Shown one piece after another: positions 5,141 to 5,420 of a stretch of 5,420 nucleotides of DNA. Source of the stretch: JBBUX01 sp037445775 (lineage in GTDB: Bacteria > Actinomycetota > Coriobacteriia > Anaerosomatales > PHET01); contig JBBIJX010000077.1 of NCBI GenBank assembly GCA_037445775.1, forward strand, positions 1 to 5,420. Reading direction: 5' to 3'. Both the position numbers and the translations under genes were made by a program. Positions within the stretch are counted from its first letter, which is position 1. Every line of letters starts with the position of its first letter. The notes under the pieces are model-generated. The model was not told the origin of the DNA and made no database searches. It saw only the letters and a list, made by a program, of their open reading frames with translations.

Positions 5141-5420
5141 ATGAATCACCTCACCCGACACATGCTGCTCGCACTCGGCTGGCTGTTCTTGGGCATCGGC
5201 GCCGTGGGCATCGCCGTACCGGTGCTCCCCACCGCGCCGTTCGTGCTGCTCGCCGCCGCGTGCTTCCTCCGGAGTTCCGAGCGCCTCCACGCGTGGCTCG
5301 TGAACCACCCGCGCTTCGGCTGCCACATCGAGGACTACCTCGCCGGGCGGGGTCTGCGTGCAAGGACCAAGGCGGTCGCGCTCTCGACGCTCTGGGCCAG
5401 CGTGTTGGCGAGCGCGTACT
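5141..5420 (+). CDS. DUF454 (YbaN-type) small membrane protein, 5' part
   Basis: The first 93 codons are present; the gene runs off the right edge. The N-terminus is a long hydrophobic pair of segments (about 8-27 and 32-44) with the hallmark PVLPTAPFVLLAAACFLRSS (27-46). It is followed by the family's short amphipathic stretch (RLHAWLVNHPRFG, 48-60), and then IEDYLAGRGLRARTKAVAL (63-81) leading into a further membrane span. This is the DUF454/YbaN family of small inner-membrane proteins, usually about 120-140 residues, so about three quarters may be visible. Its function is not established. The ATG is chosen because family similarity starts within a few residues and an in-register -10 box lies just upstream. 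The gene points away from the restriction remnant and is not part of the minus-strand operons. Confidence 0.9.
   Translation, partial: MNHLTRHMLLALGWLFLGIGAVGIAVPVLPTAPFVLLAAACFLRSSERLHAWLVNHPRFGCHIEDYLAGRGLRARTKAVALSTLWASVLASAY

Overview
This is a GC-rich bacterial window with dense, mostly minus-strand genes. Protein content, GC bias and a probable leaderless start near the right end fit a high-GC Gram-positive (Actinomycetota, perhaps a Coriobacteriia-like lineage). That placement is an impression from sequence style, not a search result.

Layout, left to right. Positions 1-570 (+) hold the 3' part of an unrecognised gene. It converges on a minus-strand pair, purB (adenylosuccinate lyase, 1728-3074) followed by a family 2 glycosyltransferase (658-1674). 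Just beyond the glycosyltransferase stop lies a diverged second copy of the last codons of purB (599-639). The glycosyltransferase is therefore bracketed by two purB 3' ends, as expected if it was inserted at, or recombined into, the end of purB.

Upstream of purB, 3211-4555 (-) is a two-gene overlapping operon. The first gene encodes a SatD-family protein with a cyclase-like N-terminal half and a C-terminal helix-turn-helix. The second encodes a polytopic membrane protein whose C-terminal part resembles DUF3307-type proteins. Ahead of the operon, 4585-4700 carries the most striking non-coding structure of the window: four AT-richer units at an exact 29-bp period. Each unit has a 22-bp dyad core whose arms covary between units. 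Read on the minus strand, the units form a ladder of TTGACT/TTTACT -35 and TATA-type -10 boxes, each pair 17 bp apart. This looks like a self-contained, strongly controlled regulator/membrane-protein module.

Further right, 4760-5071 (-) is a truncated C-terminal remnant of a type ISP-like restriction-modification enzyme, with an internal 24-bp tandem duplication. The window ends in the 5' part of a DUF454 (YbaN-type) small membrane protein gene (5141-5420, +), apparently read from a leaderless transcript.

In short, housekeeping purine synthesis sits beside accessory material: an acquired glycosyltransferase, a decayed defence gene, and a SatD/membrane-protein pair with an elaborate promoter array. 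No tRNA, rRNA, CRISPR array or intact insertion sequence was seen.
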